Shown: positions 50,637-61,466, counted from the first letter of the stretch. The stretch is 64,000 bases of DNA from Tritrichomonas musculus (GCA_039105265.1 JAPFFF010000054.1:806001-870000), one strand, 5' to 3'. The notes: a model not told the origin generated them from the sequence alone. Translations and numbers: made by a program.

Positions 50637-53600
50637 TGTTTATCATTTTTTAAAATAGACAAAAGAATAACGCAGCAGGCAAGAAGCCATACTCAAACAA
50701 ATTTCATTCATAAAGCAAATGGTGTTGTTCAAATTGCAGAACAGACCAGCATTTGCACTTCTGCATTCCTCATTCCTCCAACTCCAACACAGGCGAACTC
50801 AAGCAACCGTACTTCTCCCTTGCATGTTCCTCCAACGCCACAACAGGCGAATGCACTCAGTTCCGCTTCTGCATTCCTCATTCCTCCAACTCCAACACAG
50901 GCGAACTCAAGCAACCGTACTTCTCCCTTGCATGTTCCTCCAACGCCACAACAGGCGAATGCACTCAGTTCCGCTTCTGCATTCCTCATTCCTCCAACTC
51001 CAACACAGGCGAACTCAAGCAACCGTACTTCTCCCTTGCTTGTTCCTTCAACATCAGCTCAGGCGAATGCACTCAGTTCCGCTTCTGCATTCCTAATTCC
51101 TCCAACTCCAACACAGGCGAACTCAAGCAACCGTACTTCTCCCTTGCTTGTTCCTTCAACATCAGCTCAGGCGAATGCACTCAGTTCACCTTCTGCATTC
51201 CTAATTCCTCCAACTCCAACACAGGCGAACTCAAGCAACCGTACTTCTCCCTTGCTTGTTCCTTCAACATCAGCTCAGGCGAATGCACTCAGTTCCGCTT
51301 CTGCATTCCTAATTCCTCCAACTCCAACACAGGCGAACTCAAGCAACCGTACTTCTCCCTTGCTTGTTCCTTCAACATCAGCTCAGGCGAATGCACTCAG
51401 TTCACCTTCTGCATTCCTAATTCCTCCAACTCCAACACAGGCGAACTCAAGCAACCGTACTTCTCCCTTGCTTGTTCCTTCAACATCAGCTCAGGCGAAT
51501 GCACTCAGTTCCGCTTCTGCATTCCTAATTCCTCCAACTCCAACACAGGCGAACTCAAGCAACCGTACTTCTCCCTTGCTTGTTCCTTCAACATCAGCTC
51601 AGGCGAATGCACTCAGTTCACCTTCTGCATTCCTAATTCCTCCAACTCCAACACAGGCGAACTCAAGCAACCGTACTTCTCCCTTGCTTGTTCCTTCAAC
51701 ATCAGCTCAGGCGAATGCACTCAGTTCCGCTTCTGCATTCCTAATTCCTCCAACTCCAACACAGGCGAACTCAAGCAACCGTACTTCTCCCTTGCTTGTT
51801 CCTTCAACATCAGCTCAGGCGAATGCACTCAGTTCACCTTCTGCATTCCTCATTCCTCCAACTCCAACACAGGCGAACTCAAGCAACCGTACTTCTCCCT
51901 TGCTTGTTCCTTCAACATCAGCTCAGGCGAATGCACTCAGTTCCGCTTCTGCATTCCTAATTCCTCCAACTCCAACACAGGCGAACTCAAGCAACCGTAC
52001 TTCTCCCTTGCTTGTTCCTTCAACATCAGCTCAGGCGAATGCACTCAGTTCCGCTTCTGCATTCCTAATTCCTCCAACTCCAACACAGGCGAACTCAAGC
52101 AACCGTACTTCTCCCTTGCTTGTTCCTTCAACATCAGCTCAGGCGAATGCACTCAGTTCACCTTCTGCATTCCTAATTCCTCCAACTCCAACACAGGCGA
52201 ACTCAAGCAACCGTACTTCTCCCTTGCTTGTTCCTTCAACATCAGCTCAGGCGAATGCACTCAGTTCCGCTTCTGCATTCCTCATTCCTCCAACTCCAAC
52301 ACAGGCGAACTCAAGCAACCGTACTTCTCCCTTGCTTGTTCCTTCAACATCAGCTCAGGCGAATGCACTCAGTTCCGCTTCTGCATTCCTAATTCCTCCA
52401 ACTCCAACACAGGCGAACTCAAGCAACCGTACTTCTCCCTTGCTTGTTCCTTCAACATCAGCTCAGGCGAATGCACTCAGTTCCGCTTCTGCATTCCTAA
52501 TTCCTCCAACTCCAACACAGGCGAACTCAAGCAACCGTACTTCTCCCTTGCTTGTTCCTTCAACATCAGCTCAGGCGAATGCACTCAGTTCCGCTTCTGC
52601 ATTCCTCATTCCTCCAACTCCAACACAGGCGAACTCAAGCAACCGTACTTCTCCCTTGCTTGTTCCTTCAACATCAGCTCAGGCGAATGCACTCAGTTCC
52701 GCTTCTGCATTCCTCATTCCTCCAACTCCAACACAGGCGAACTCAAGCAACCGTACTTCTCCCTTGCTTGTTCCTTCAACATCAGCTCAGGCGAATGCAC
52801 TCAGTTCCGCTTCTGCATTCCTAATTCCTCCAACTCCAACACAGGCGAACTCAAGCAACCGTACTTCTCCCTTGCTTGTTCCTTCAACATCAGCTCAGGC
52901 GAATGCACTCAGTTCACCTTCTGCATTCCTAATTCCTCCAACTCCAACACAGGCGAACTCAAGCAACCGTACTTCTCCCTTGCTTGTTCCTTCAACATCA
53001 GCTCAGGCGAATGCACTCAGTTCCGCTTCTGCATTCCTAATTCCTCCAACTCCAACACAGGCGAACTCAAGCAACCGTACTTCTCCCTTGCTTGTTCCTT
53101 CAACATCAGCTCAGGCGAATGCACTCAGTTCACCTTCTGCATTCCTAATTCCTCAAGCAGATGTTGTTTTTCAAACAGCAGCACAGACAAATGAAAATAT
53201 AGGAGGATTGCTACACATCCCCATTAGAGATGTATCCCAAGAATTAGAGAAAATTCTAGGGGATGATATTTTTTTTTATTCAGATTTTCAACTCAAGGTG
53301 TTGGAAGCACGGCTAAACACCACCTATAGAACCATTGTCAGAAGATTTGGGTTTTCATCAGAACAGCAATTAAGTAGTTTTCTATATCGGACAATTTTAG
53401 GATTTCGATTAGAAGGCCAAATCTCGCCTTCAGGAGCTATTCCAATTATAGCTGACATTTTGATTGAGCCTTTCAAAAAAATATGCTTAGAGCAAGCAGA
53501 AGATCTCAATGCTTTGAGCACTAGTAAAGCATTCTACATTTTGGAAGATTTGCTTTCGAACCAAGCTGCAAAGTCATATTTACTTGCCCAGGAGCTCAAC

Positions 53601-54779
53601 TGTCCACGTCTCGGGGAAGAGGCTCTTGAAAGATACGAAAAAACCCTATTATCTTCTGCCTGGTTCAATGAATTTTGTGCAGCTCATGGTTTAAGGTTAA
53701 CGAACCCACAAAACCTGGAAAAGTTAAGGCAAAAATATTGCAACAAAGATGCAATAACTAAATTCTATGAAATGCTTGCTCGAGTTATTCACCAATGCCA
53801 GTATTTGTTGTACAACATGGACGAAACGTCTTGTTGTACAAACAAAAAAGGCAAAATTGTTGTACCAGAAGGGAAGTTCCCGGTTGTAAGTGAAGAAAGA
53901 TATGCTGGGCATATAACATGCATTTGCACTTGTAATGCTGCAGGAGAAGCTCTACAGCCATTCATAATTCTTCCAATGTTGATGAAGCTTCCTGAAGAAT
54001 TGAATGATTTGCAAAATCAATGTTATTTTGTAACTACACCATCTGGTTGGATGTCCTCTAAGATATTTGTTATTTGGGCCCTTTTTTTTGCTGCTGAAGT
54101 AAATAGAAGACGTCAGCAACTTGTTTGCATTGAAGGAAATGAAATCTTAAGCAAACCTTGTTTTCTTTTTGTTGATGGCCACAAATCAAGAGTCAATTCA
54201 GATGCGATTGAAATATTATGCGCCAATAATATTAGAGTTATTGTTCTGCCAGCACACACCAGCCATGTCACACAACCATTTGATGTAGCTTTGGCTGGAC
54301 CTTTCAAGAGTTTCTTAAAAGCCCAAAGCTACAACTTTCCTTTATGGCTGCAACAAAAGCTTTGTCTCTTTTGCCCCACAGCACAAAAAAGATACACGCT
54401 AATTTTGCATATAATTGACTCGTGGAAAAAAGCAGCTACAATCTCTAATATTCGAACAGCTTGGGAGAAATCAGGGATTTTCCCTTATAATATTCAAAGA
54501 GTTCTTAACAATGAATACGTTAGGAAGAACGGCGAACCAGCAGGAAATGAAACAACTAGAAGAAGGCAGCTGGAAATAAATGGAATGGAAATAACCACTC
54601 CAGAAAAAAGGTTAGAACTTGCTAGGCATTGCAAAAACAACCCTTATCTTTTTTCACCAATGCCAATCCCTTGTATTGAACAATTGGAAATTAGAAATGG
54701 GAAAGAAAAATTGTTAAGCCACCATCCTCCATTACTTGTTAATATGGGACATCAAGGATGGAAAAATTTAATAATATAA
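50637..54779 (+). CDS. pogo/DDE_1 transposase frame with a long in-frame repeat domain
   Basis: The frame is open from 50637 to the stop at 54777-54779. About 40 codons of ordinary sequence (including KANGVVQIAEQT) lead into some 22 copies of a 36-residue Ser/Thr/Pro/Ala-rich repeat (50763-53155). A pogo-type transposase follows: a CENP-B/Tc5-like helix-turn-helix region (about 53200-53720), then a DDE_1 core with NMDET (aspartate at 53820-53822), FVDGHKSR (54174-54176) and QPFDVALAG (54282-54284). The three catalytic acidic residues are present. I find no ATG in this frame before the catalytic region, where the first is near 53771. Start may therefore lie on an upstream exon or a non-ATG codon, or the gene is inactive. 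I could not delimit the element's ends. Confidence 0.7.
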   Translation, partial: CLSFFKIDKRITQQARSHTQTNFIHKANGVVQIAEQTSICTSAFLIPPTPTQANSSNRTSPLHVPPTPQQANALSSASAFLIPPTPTQANSSNRTSPLHVPPTPQQANALSSASAFLIPPTPTQANSSNRTSPLLVPSTSAQANALSSASAFLIPPTPTQANSSNRTSPLLVPSTSAQANALSSPSAFLIPPTPTQANSSNRTSPLLVPSTSAQANALSSASAFLIPPTPTQANSSNRTSPLLVPSTSAQANALSSPSAFLIPPTPTQANSSNRTSPLLVPSTSAQANALSSASAFLIPPTPTQANSSNRTSPLLVPSTSAQANALSSPSAFLIPPTPTQANSSNRTSPLLVPSTSAQANALSSASAFLIPPTPTQANSSNRTSPLLVPSTSAQANALSSPSAFLIPPTPTQANSSNRTSPLLVPSTSAQANALSSASAFLIPPTPTQANSSNRTSPLLVPSTSAQANALSSASAFLIPPTPTQANSSNRTSPLLVPSTSAQANALSSPSAFLIPPTPTQANSSNRTSPLLVPSTSAQANALSSASAFLIPPTPTQANSSNRTSPLLVPSTSAQANALSSASAFLIPPTPTQANSSNRTSPLLVPSTSAQANALSSASAFLIPPTPTQANSSNRTSPLLVPSTSAQANALSSASAFLIPPTPTQANSSNRTSPLLVPSTSAQANALSSASAFLIPPTPTQANSSNRTSPLLVPSTSAQANALSSASAFLIPPTPTQANSSNRTSPLLVPSTSAQANALSSPSAFLIPPTPTQANSSNRTSPLLVPSTSAQANALSSASAFLIPPTPTQANSSNRTSPLLVPSTSAQANALSSPSAFLIPQADVVFQTAAQTNENIGGLLHIPIRDVSQELEKILGDDIFFYSDFQLKVLEARLNTTYRTIVRRFGFSSEQQLSSFLYRTILGFRLEGQISPSGAIPIIADILIEPFKKICLEQAEDLNALSTSKAFYILEDLLSNQAAKSYLLAQELNCPRLGEEALERYEKTLLSSAWFNEFCAAHGLRLTNPQNLEKLRQKYCNKDAITKFYEMLARVIHQCQYLLYNMDETSCCTNKKGKIVVPEGKFPVVSEERYAGHITCICTCNAAGEALQPFIILPMLMKLPEELNDLQNQCYFVTTPSGWMSSKIFVIWALFFAAEVNRRRQQLVCIEGNEILSKPCFLFVDGHKSRVNSDAIEILCANNIRVIVLPAHTSHVTQPFDVALAGPFKSFLKAQSYNFPLWLQQKLCLFCPTAQKRYTLILHIIDSWKKAATISNIRTAWEKSGIFPYNIQRVLNNEYVRKNGEPAGNETTRRRQLEINGMEITTPEKRLELARHCKNNPYLFSPMPIPCIEQLEIRNGKEKLLSHHPPLLVNMGHQGWKNLII
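50763..53155 (+). repeat. 108-bp coding minisatellite, about 22 copies
   Basis: The unit encodes AFLIPPTPTQANSSNRTS followed by PLLVPSTSAQANALSSAS. The two 54-bp halves are themselves related (both keep CAGGCGAA). Because 108 is divisible by three, all three plus-strand frames stay open across the array. The first two units carry a variant second half (HVPPTPQQ). Later units alternate SSAS and SSPS for much of the array, a 216-bp higher-order pattern. Copies are almost identical, so the array was homogenised recently. Confidence 0.92.
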
Positions 54780-54860
54780 AATACTTAAGAGAACAAAACA
54801 AGTTTTTGAAAGAAAAATAAAAGAAAAAAAAATTATAATTTAAGTCTAGCAGAACAAGCG

Positions 54861-56420
54861 TAATTGCATAGTAGAAACCACCAAGAGCAGCAATAACACA
54901 CGAAGCGCCAACATATCGAACCTAATTGCATAGTAGAAACCACCAAGAGCAGCAATAACAAACGAAACGCCAACATATCGAACCTAATTGCATAGTAGAA
55001 ACCACCAAGAGCAGCAATAACAAACGAAGCGCCAACATATCGAACCTAATTGCATAGTAAAAACCACCAAGAGCAGCAATAACAAACGAAGCGCCAACAT
55101 ATCGAACCTAATTGCATAGTAGAAACCACCAAGAGCAGCAATAACACACGAAGCGCCAACATATCGAACCTAATTGCATAGTAGAAACCACCAAGAGCAG
55201 CAATAACAAACGAAGCGCCAACATATCGAACCTAATTGCATAGTAGAAACCACCAAGAGCAGCAATAACAAACGAAACGCCAACATATCGAACCTAATTG
55301 CATAGTAGAAACCACCAAGAGCAGCAATAACACACGAAGCGCCAACATATCGAACCTAATTGCATAGTAAAAACCACCAAGAGCAGCAATAACACACGAA
55401 GCGCCAACATATCGAACCTAATTGCATAGTAGAAACCACCAAGAGCAGCAATAACACACGAAGCGCCAACATATCGAACCTAATTGCATAGTAGAAACCA
55501 CCAAGAGCAGCAATAACAAACGAAACGTCAACATATCGAACCTAATTGCATAGTAGAAACCACCAAGAGCAGCAATAACAAACGAAACGCCAACATATCG
55601 AACCTAATTGCATAGTAGAAACCACCAAGAGCAGCAATAACACACGAAGCGCCAACATATCGAACCTAATTGCATAGTAGAAACCACCAAGAGCAGCAAT
55701 AACAAACGAAACGCCAACATATCGAACCTAATTGCATAGTAGAAACCACCAAGAGCAGCAATAACACACGAAACGCCAACATATCGAACCTAATTGCATA
55801 GTAGAAACCACCAAGAGCAGCAATAACACACGAAGCGCCAACATATCGAACCTAATTGCATAGTAGAAACCACCAAGAGCAGCAATAACAAACGAAACGT
55901 CAACATATCGAACCTAATTGCATAGTAGAAACCACCAAGAGCAGCAATAACAAACGAAACGCCAACATATCGAACCTAATTGCATAGTAGAAACCACCAA
56001 GAGCAGCAATAACACACGAAGCGCCAACATATCGAACCTAATTGCATAGTAGAAACCACCAAGAGCAGCAATAACAAACGAAACGCCAACATATCGAACC
56101 TAATTGCATAGTAGAAACCACCAAGAGCAGCAATAACAAACGAAACGCCAACATATCGAACCTAATTGCATAGTAGAAACCACCAAGAGCAGCAATAACA
56201 CACGAAGCGCCAACATATCGAACCTAATTGCATAGTAGAAACCACCAAGAGCAGCAATAACAAACGAAGCGCCAACATATCGAACCTAATTGCATAGTAG
56301 AAACCACCAAGAGCAGCAATAACACACGAAGCGCCAACATATCGAACCTAATTGCATAGTAAAAACCACTAAGAACAGCAATAACAAACGAAGAGCCAAC
56401 AGAACAAGCTTCACCACAAA
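54861..56420. repeat. 62-bp satellite array, about 25 copies
   Basis: The unit starts TAATTGCATAGTAGAAACCA and ends CATATCGAACC; starts at 54861, 54923 and so on are exactly 62 bases apart. Variation is limited to a few positions (AACACACGAA/AACAAACGAA, GCGCC/ACGCC). AGAACAAGC flanks the array on both sides (about 54850 and 56401). It begins 82 bases after the pogo-like transposase stop. 62 is not divisible by three and frames are broken, so it is not coding. Confidence 0.92.
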
Positions 56421-56599
56421 CCATATTAAACTCTACTTAAATAAAAATCTTTTTTATTTTTAATATCTATATATTATATAATTTTTTATATCCATATATT
56501 ATCAAATAATGATATAATAATTATTTTGGTTTAGTATATTTATAAAATAATATAATTATAATATAATATAATATATAATATATAATATAATTATAATTT
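56421..56599. other. AT-rich spacer between satellite and Mutator-like element
   Basis: Mostly TATAAT-type dinucleotide-like repeats; nothing else seen. Confidence 0.5.
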
Positions 56600-56608
56600 A
56601 ATTATAAT

Positions 56609-57590
56609 GGCGAAGTGACAAACTATAGAAAAAGTTACACCATTTTTTTCTGAGGAAAATTCGTTATTCTGACTTTTTGAGTTAATTGAGAAGGCATACA
56701 AAAAGTTCTAAAATTTTCTTGTAAAGTTTTGAAAAAGTTCACTAAGATAAAACCATGAAAAAGCGCCATTTTTATAGAACTAAACCAATCAAAGAAACCG
56801 AGATGACGACATTGCCGCCCATAGCAAGACCACGATCAGCAATGCTTAGCAGCTAGCTGGTTGTAACTGCGGCGAGTCGTCATCCGGACAAAGATATCGC
56901 GATTTCATCCGGAAGATCTGGAATGACGACATTGCCGCCCATAGCAAGACCACGATCAGCAATGCTTAGCAGCTAGCTGGTTGTAACTGCGGCGAGTCGT
57001 CATCCGGACAAAGATATCGCGATTTCATCCGGAAGATCTGGAATGACGACATTGCCGCCCATAGCAAGACCACGATCAGCAATGCTTAGCAGCTAGCTGG
57101 TTGTAACTGCGGCGAGTCGTCATCCGGACAAAGATATCACGATTTCATCCGGAAGATCTGGAATGACGACATTGCCGCCCATAGCAAGACCACGATCAGC
57201 AATGCTTAGCAGCTGGCTGGTTGTAACTGCGGCGAGTCGTCATCCGGACAAAGATATCGCGATTTCATCCGGAAGATCTGGAATGACGACATTGCCGCCC
57301 ATAGGACGACCACGGTGGCAATAAAAAGATGAAAATAAAACAAACAAAAAACAAACAAAATTGATTATTTAATATTATTATTACGATTTTTTAATTTTTT
57401 TATTTTGATAAAGCTTATTTAAAATATTCTGAGTCTTCTCAGAAATTTGTTAAATTTTTTTTTTTATAAATATATATAACTTTTTGAAAGAATTATGGTC
57501 TTTTTATATTTATGGAAGAAGACCAAAATCTTTATTATTCAGCGAAATATCTATCTCATACGCAAAGACCTAATTCTTTAAAAGATAAAG
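56609..57590 (+). repeat. left terminal inverted repeat of the MULE
   Basis: The complement of 61388-62369. In order: an outer unique part of about 190 bases, an array of 120-bp repeats, and an inner AT-rich part ending in a copy of the transposase start (57511-57590). Confidence 0.88.
56803..57310. repeat. 120-bp tandem repeats, array 1 (about 4.2 copies)
   Basis: The unit starts ATGACGACATTGCCGCCCAT and contains GCTAGCTGGTTGTAACTGC and GAGTCGTCATCCGG. It is close to 50% GC in an otherwise AT-rich element, and ATGACGAC and GTCGTCAT form an inverted pair within each unit. Copies differ at single positions such as GATATCGC/GATATCAC. Likely a transposase-binding array; inferred. Confidence 0.9.
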
Positions 57591-57687
57591 TTCTAAAATT
57601 TTCTTGTAAAGTTTTGAAAAAGTTCACTAAGATAAAACCATGAAAAAGCGCCATTTTTATAGAACTAAACCAATCAAAGAAACCGAG

Positions 57688-58195
57688 ATGACGACATTGC
57701 CGCCCATAGCATGATCACGATCAGTAATGCTTAGCAGCTAGCTGGTTGTAACTGCGGCGAGTCGTCATCCGGACAAAGATATCACGATTTCATCCGGAAG
57801 ATCTGGAATGACGACATTGCCGCCCATAGCAAGACCACGATCAGCAATGCTTAGCAGCTAGCTGGTTGTAACTGCGGCGAGTCGTCATCCGGACAAAGAT
57901 ATCACGATTTCATCCGGAAGATCTGGAATGACGACATTGCCGCCCATAGCAAGACCACGATCAGCAATGCTTAGCAGCTAGCTGGTTGTAACTGCGGCGA
58001 GTCGTCATCCGGACAAAGATATCGCGATTTCATCCGGAAGATCTGGAATGACGACATTGCCGCCCATAGCAAGACCACGATCAGCAATGCTTAGCAGCTA
58101 GCTGGTTGTAACTGCGGCGAGTCGTCATCCGGACAAAGATATCACGATTTCATCCGGAAGATCTGGAATGACGACATTGCCGCCCATAGGACGAC
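57688..58195. repeat. 120-bp tandem repeats, array 2 (about 4.2 copies)
   Basis: Same unit as array 1. Its first copy differs (ATAGCATGATCACGATCAGT), a variant also seen in array 3 and in the outermost copy of the right-end array. Confidence 0.9.
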
Positions 58196-58572
58196 CACGG
58201 TGGCAATAAAAAGATGAAAATAAAACAAACAAAAAACAAACAAAATTGATTATTTAATATTATTATTACGATTTTTTAATTTTTTTATTTTGATAAAGCT
58301 TATTTAAAATATTCTGAGTCTTCTCAGAAATTTGTTAAATTTTTTTTTTTATAAATATATATAACTTTTTGAAAGAATTATGGTCTTTTTATATTTATGG
58401 AAGAAGACCAAAATCTTTATTATTCAGCGAAATATCTATCTCATACGCAAAGACCTAATTCTTTAAAAGATAAAGTTCTAAAATTTTCTTGTAAAGTTTT
58501 GAAAAAGTTCACTAAGATAAAACCATGAAAAAGCGCCATTTTTATAGAACTAAACCAATCAAAGAAACCGAG

Positions 58573-58970
58573 ATGACGACATTGCCGCCCATAGCATGAT
58601 CACGATCAGTAATGCTTAGCAGCTAGCTGGTTGTAACTGCGGCGAGTCGTCATCCGGACAAAGATATCGCGATTTCATCCGGAAGATCTGGAATGACGAC
58701 ATTGCCGCCCATAGCAAGACCACGATCAGCAATGCTTAGCAGCTAGCTGGTTGTAACTGCGGCGAGTCGTCATCCGGACAAAGATATCGCGATTTCATCC
58801 GGAAGATCTGGAATGACGACATTGCCGCCCATAGCAAGACCACGATCAGCAATGCTTAGCAGCTAGCTGGTTGTAACTGCGGCGAGTCGTCATCCGGACA
58901 AAGATATCACGATTTCATCCGGAAGATCTGGAATTGACGACATTGCCGCCCATAGGACGACCACGGTGGC
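58573..58970. repeat. 120-bp tandem repeats, array 3 (about 3.3 copies)
   Basis: Same unit, one copy fewer than arrays 1 and 2. The last partial unit has an extra base (GAATTGACGAC). Confidence 0.9.
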
Positions 58971-59033
58971 AATAAAAAGATGAAAATAAAACAAACAAAA
59001 AACAAACAAAATTGATTATTTAATATTATTGTG

Positions 59034-59066
<33 letters not shown>

Positions 59067-59123
59067 ATTTTTTTTTTTTTGATAAAGCTTATTTAAAATA
59101 TTCTGAGTCTTCTCAGAAATTTG

Positions 59124-61466
59124 TTAAGAGAAAAATCTGTTACCACCTACAGCTAAATCTGCATTTTTCCAACTTGCTATTTTGAATTTAGATAAAAAAT
59201 ATATGACACCTGAATTATCGCATCTAGTTTCAAAAACATAGCGGACAAAATTAGAAAAACATATTTTTTCGATATCATGATATGATAATTGAGGATACAT
59301 TCCTTTAATTTCAGCCTTCGTTTCATAGTATTTTTTCTTAATTAATTCGATGTCAGCATTACAGTCTTTTATCATTGAATCAAAATTGTCATCTTCGTCG
59401 TATAAATTTTCAAGTTTTAATTTTTCTTTCTTTTGACTTGTGTTACTTTCTTCTTTCTTTTTTCTGAAAACCAATTTTTCATCAAGTGCTCGAAAATCAA
59501 AATGATTTCCAGAATATTTGGCATCATTTGGATTAATATTTGGGAATTTTGGTAAAACATATGTAAAACAATTAAGAAACTCATTAATAAAAGAGCCTAA
59601 TATATTCAATGATTCCTTATCAAACTTTCTATTCTTTTCAACTTCGTATATTGATATTATTCTATCTATATTTTTTCTATTTGATTTAAAAAGATTTTTT
59701 TCAAATTTATAATTGGGGAACTTTTTGAGAGATTGAACAAATAAATATTGAATATCAATTTCATTGCTATTTTTAACAATATTAAATATTTCTGATTTGC
59801 AAAAATTATTTAATATTGTATGTATGCAAGGAAGTTTCACTCCATAAATTGATTCAACAAAATCATCTTCACCACAATCACAATTTTCTTTTGAACATTT
59901 TAAATAATTATCTGGTCTCTTGCTAAGAATTTGTATAACTTTTTGAATCATTTTTTGATGTTTATTTTGAAAAGAATTTCCACAAATATCTGAGTAATTA
60001 TTTATATAATTTAATAAATAATTTACAATTGTTGTGAAACCAGTTTTAAATGAATGAGTTCCGGAATCTGGCAATTTTTGATTGATATTTCCGTGGAAAC
60101 CTTCCGAATGATTTGAACAACGAGCTACATGGTGGTCAGAACGAATCCATATTGCCCAATTAGCAATATAATAATCACTTTTTTTAATTTCTTCTTTATT
60201 TGGCATTCTTTCCACTTCATCTATATCTTTTAACATAATTTCAAAATCTTTTAATTTTTGTTTTTTTTCATTATCTTGATCGGTATCGTCAAATAAAGGT
60301 GAATTTGGATCTTTTTTATATTCGTCCATTTCAACTAAAATAAATTCTTTTTCTTGTTTATATATTAAATATGTTTTGCATCTCAATAACCTTGCAACCC
60401 ATATGCCTAATGATGATTTAGGTCCAAATATTTGTATAATATGACGATGACAAAAATATTGAATATTTGAATGTAATTTACAGAACTTTTTGATAGGAGA
60501 ACCTAAATCTGATAAAACAACTTTATTTTCAAAAACATTTTTATTTAAACAAAACTTATTTAATCCATCAAATAATAAATTATATAAAAAACGGTTCTCT
60601 TTAGGGCCAATTGATAATGCGAAAGGAAAACTTGAATTGAAATAAATTGAATGGTATATACAAAATTTGTAAGGCTTAAGCGCATAAAAAGAAGCATCAA
60701 TTTGCAAATAATGCATATAATTTATAACTTCTAAAGCCCAAGGCATAATCCATATTATATTTTTAATAAAAGCAAAATCATTATTAAATTTAAATGCAAA
60801 TCCATCGTCCTGAACTTTTTGAGTACTTATCTCAATATAAACAAAACCAGGTAAATGCAATAAAATTTTATAAAAATCATCATAACCTTGAAAACTAACG
60901 GCTCTTCTACGCAAGGTTCTTTTATCTAAAAAGTTTTGAAAAGCAAATTTTATAAATATTGGAAAATTAGAATTTTTTCGAGCTACGTAATTACAAAAAG
61001 TATAAAGCATTGAATTTTTATGTTTACATTGTTTATTCCAAAAATCTTGAGTCAAAAAAGGACACTCTTTATTTTTCAAAGTATATGGCGACGTCATGAT
61101 ACATTCTTCAAAATCAATAGTAACAACTTTCATAGTTTGGTTTTCAAGGAGTTGATCTCTAGCGAGAACTTTAATGGTTTCCAAATCGTTTTTGACAGTT
61201 ATGCTAAATATTTGAATTTCAGTATTTATCTTTGATTTATTACAGCAACTAAACGAAAAAATGTCATTATAAACTCTTTTGTTGTTGCATATAAATTCTT
61301 TGGTTAAGCTATCGAGGAAAAGGATTAGCGAAATGATATTGAAATTCTGAGAATGCAAAGGAACAATTTCAATGAATGTTCTTAATCCTTTATCTTTTAA
61401 AGAATTAGGTCTTTGCGTATGAGATAGATATTTCGCTGAATAATAAAGATTTTGGTCTTCTTCCAT
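59124..61466 (-). CDS. MULE transposase with SWIM-type zinc finger
   Basis: 780 residues, the transposase of the surrounding element. The MULE catalytic domain lies at about 250-460: QIDASFYALK (D257), VVLSDLGSPIKKFC (D320), the CHRH block at 339-342 and CSNHSEGFHG (E455), so the DDE triad is complete. A SWIM-like zinc motif follows (C529, C531, then PCIH with C547 and H549). The first 120 residues are of unknown type. The start is the ATG at 61466 and its first 26 codons lie within the right inverted repeat; the stop lies at the inner border of the left repeat. The gene therefore nearly fills the space between the ends. It looks intact and could be active. Confidence 0.9.
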   Translation of the reverse strand: MEEDQNLYYSAKYLSHTQRPNSLKDKGLRTFIEIVPLHSQNFNIISLILFLDSLTKEFICNNKRVYNDIFSFSCCNKSKINTEIQIFSITVKNDLETIKVLARDQLLENQTMKVVTIDFEECIMTSPYTLKNKECPFLTQDFWNKQCKHKNSMLYTFCNYVARKNSNFPIFIKFAFQNFLDKRTLRRRAVSFQGYDDFYKILLHLPGFVYIEISTQKVQDDGFAFKFNNDFAFIKNIIWIMPWALEVINYMHYLQIDASFYALKPYKFCIYHSIYFNSSFPFALSIGPKENRFLYNLLFDGLNKFCLNKNVFENKVVLSDLGSPIKKFCKLHSNIQYFCHRHIIQIFGPKSSLGIWVARLLRCKTYLIYKQEKEFILVEMDEYKKDPNSPLFDDTDQDNEKKQKLKDFEIMLKDIDEVERMPNKEEIKKSDYYIANWAIWIRSDHHVARCSNHSEGFHGNINQKLPDSGTHSFKTGFTTIVNYLLNYINNYSDICGNSFQNKHQKMIQKVIQILSKRPDNYLKCSKENCDCGEDDFVESIYGVKLPCIHTILNNFCKSEIFNIVKNSNEIDIQYLFVQSLKKFPNYKFEKNLFKSNRKNIDRIISIYEVEKNRKFDKESLNILGSFINEFLNCFTYVLPKFPNINPNDAKYSGNHFDFRALDEKLVFRKKKEESNTSQKKEKLKLENLYDEDDNFDSMIKDCNADIELIKKKYYETKAEIKGMYPQLSYHDIEKICFSNFVRYVFETRCDNSGVIYFLSKFKIASWKNADLAVGGNRFFS

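Larger units (their letters stand above)
56705..59126. repeat. 885-bp tandem amplification of the left MULE end
   Basis: The segment starting GTTCTAAAATTTTCTTG recurs at 56705, 57590 and 58475, exactly 885 bases apart. Units one and two each hold a 120-bp array and the first 26 transposase codons. The third stops at 59126, the transposase stop codon, and has about one fewer 120-bp repeat. The junctions join the start of the transposase to the outer end sequence at a shared AAAG, suggesting template switching or unequal repair. Confidence 0.88.

Noticed and set aside
50753-53194. 813-codon Cys-rich frame across the 108-bp array
   Set aside because: It is the repeat read in another frame; it starts at a non-ATG codon, ends soon after the array, and does not connect to a recognisable domain.
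54861-56420. CRISPR array
   Set aside because: The 62-bp units are contiguous near-identical copies without variable spacers, in a eukaryotic context.
56803-58970. CRISPR-like or rRNA-like GC-rich repeats
   Set aside because: Units are head-to-tail 120-mers without spacers, located symmetrically in transposon ends; no rRNA signature.
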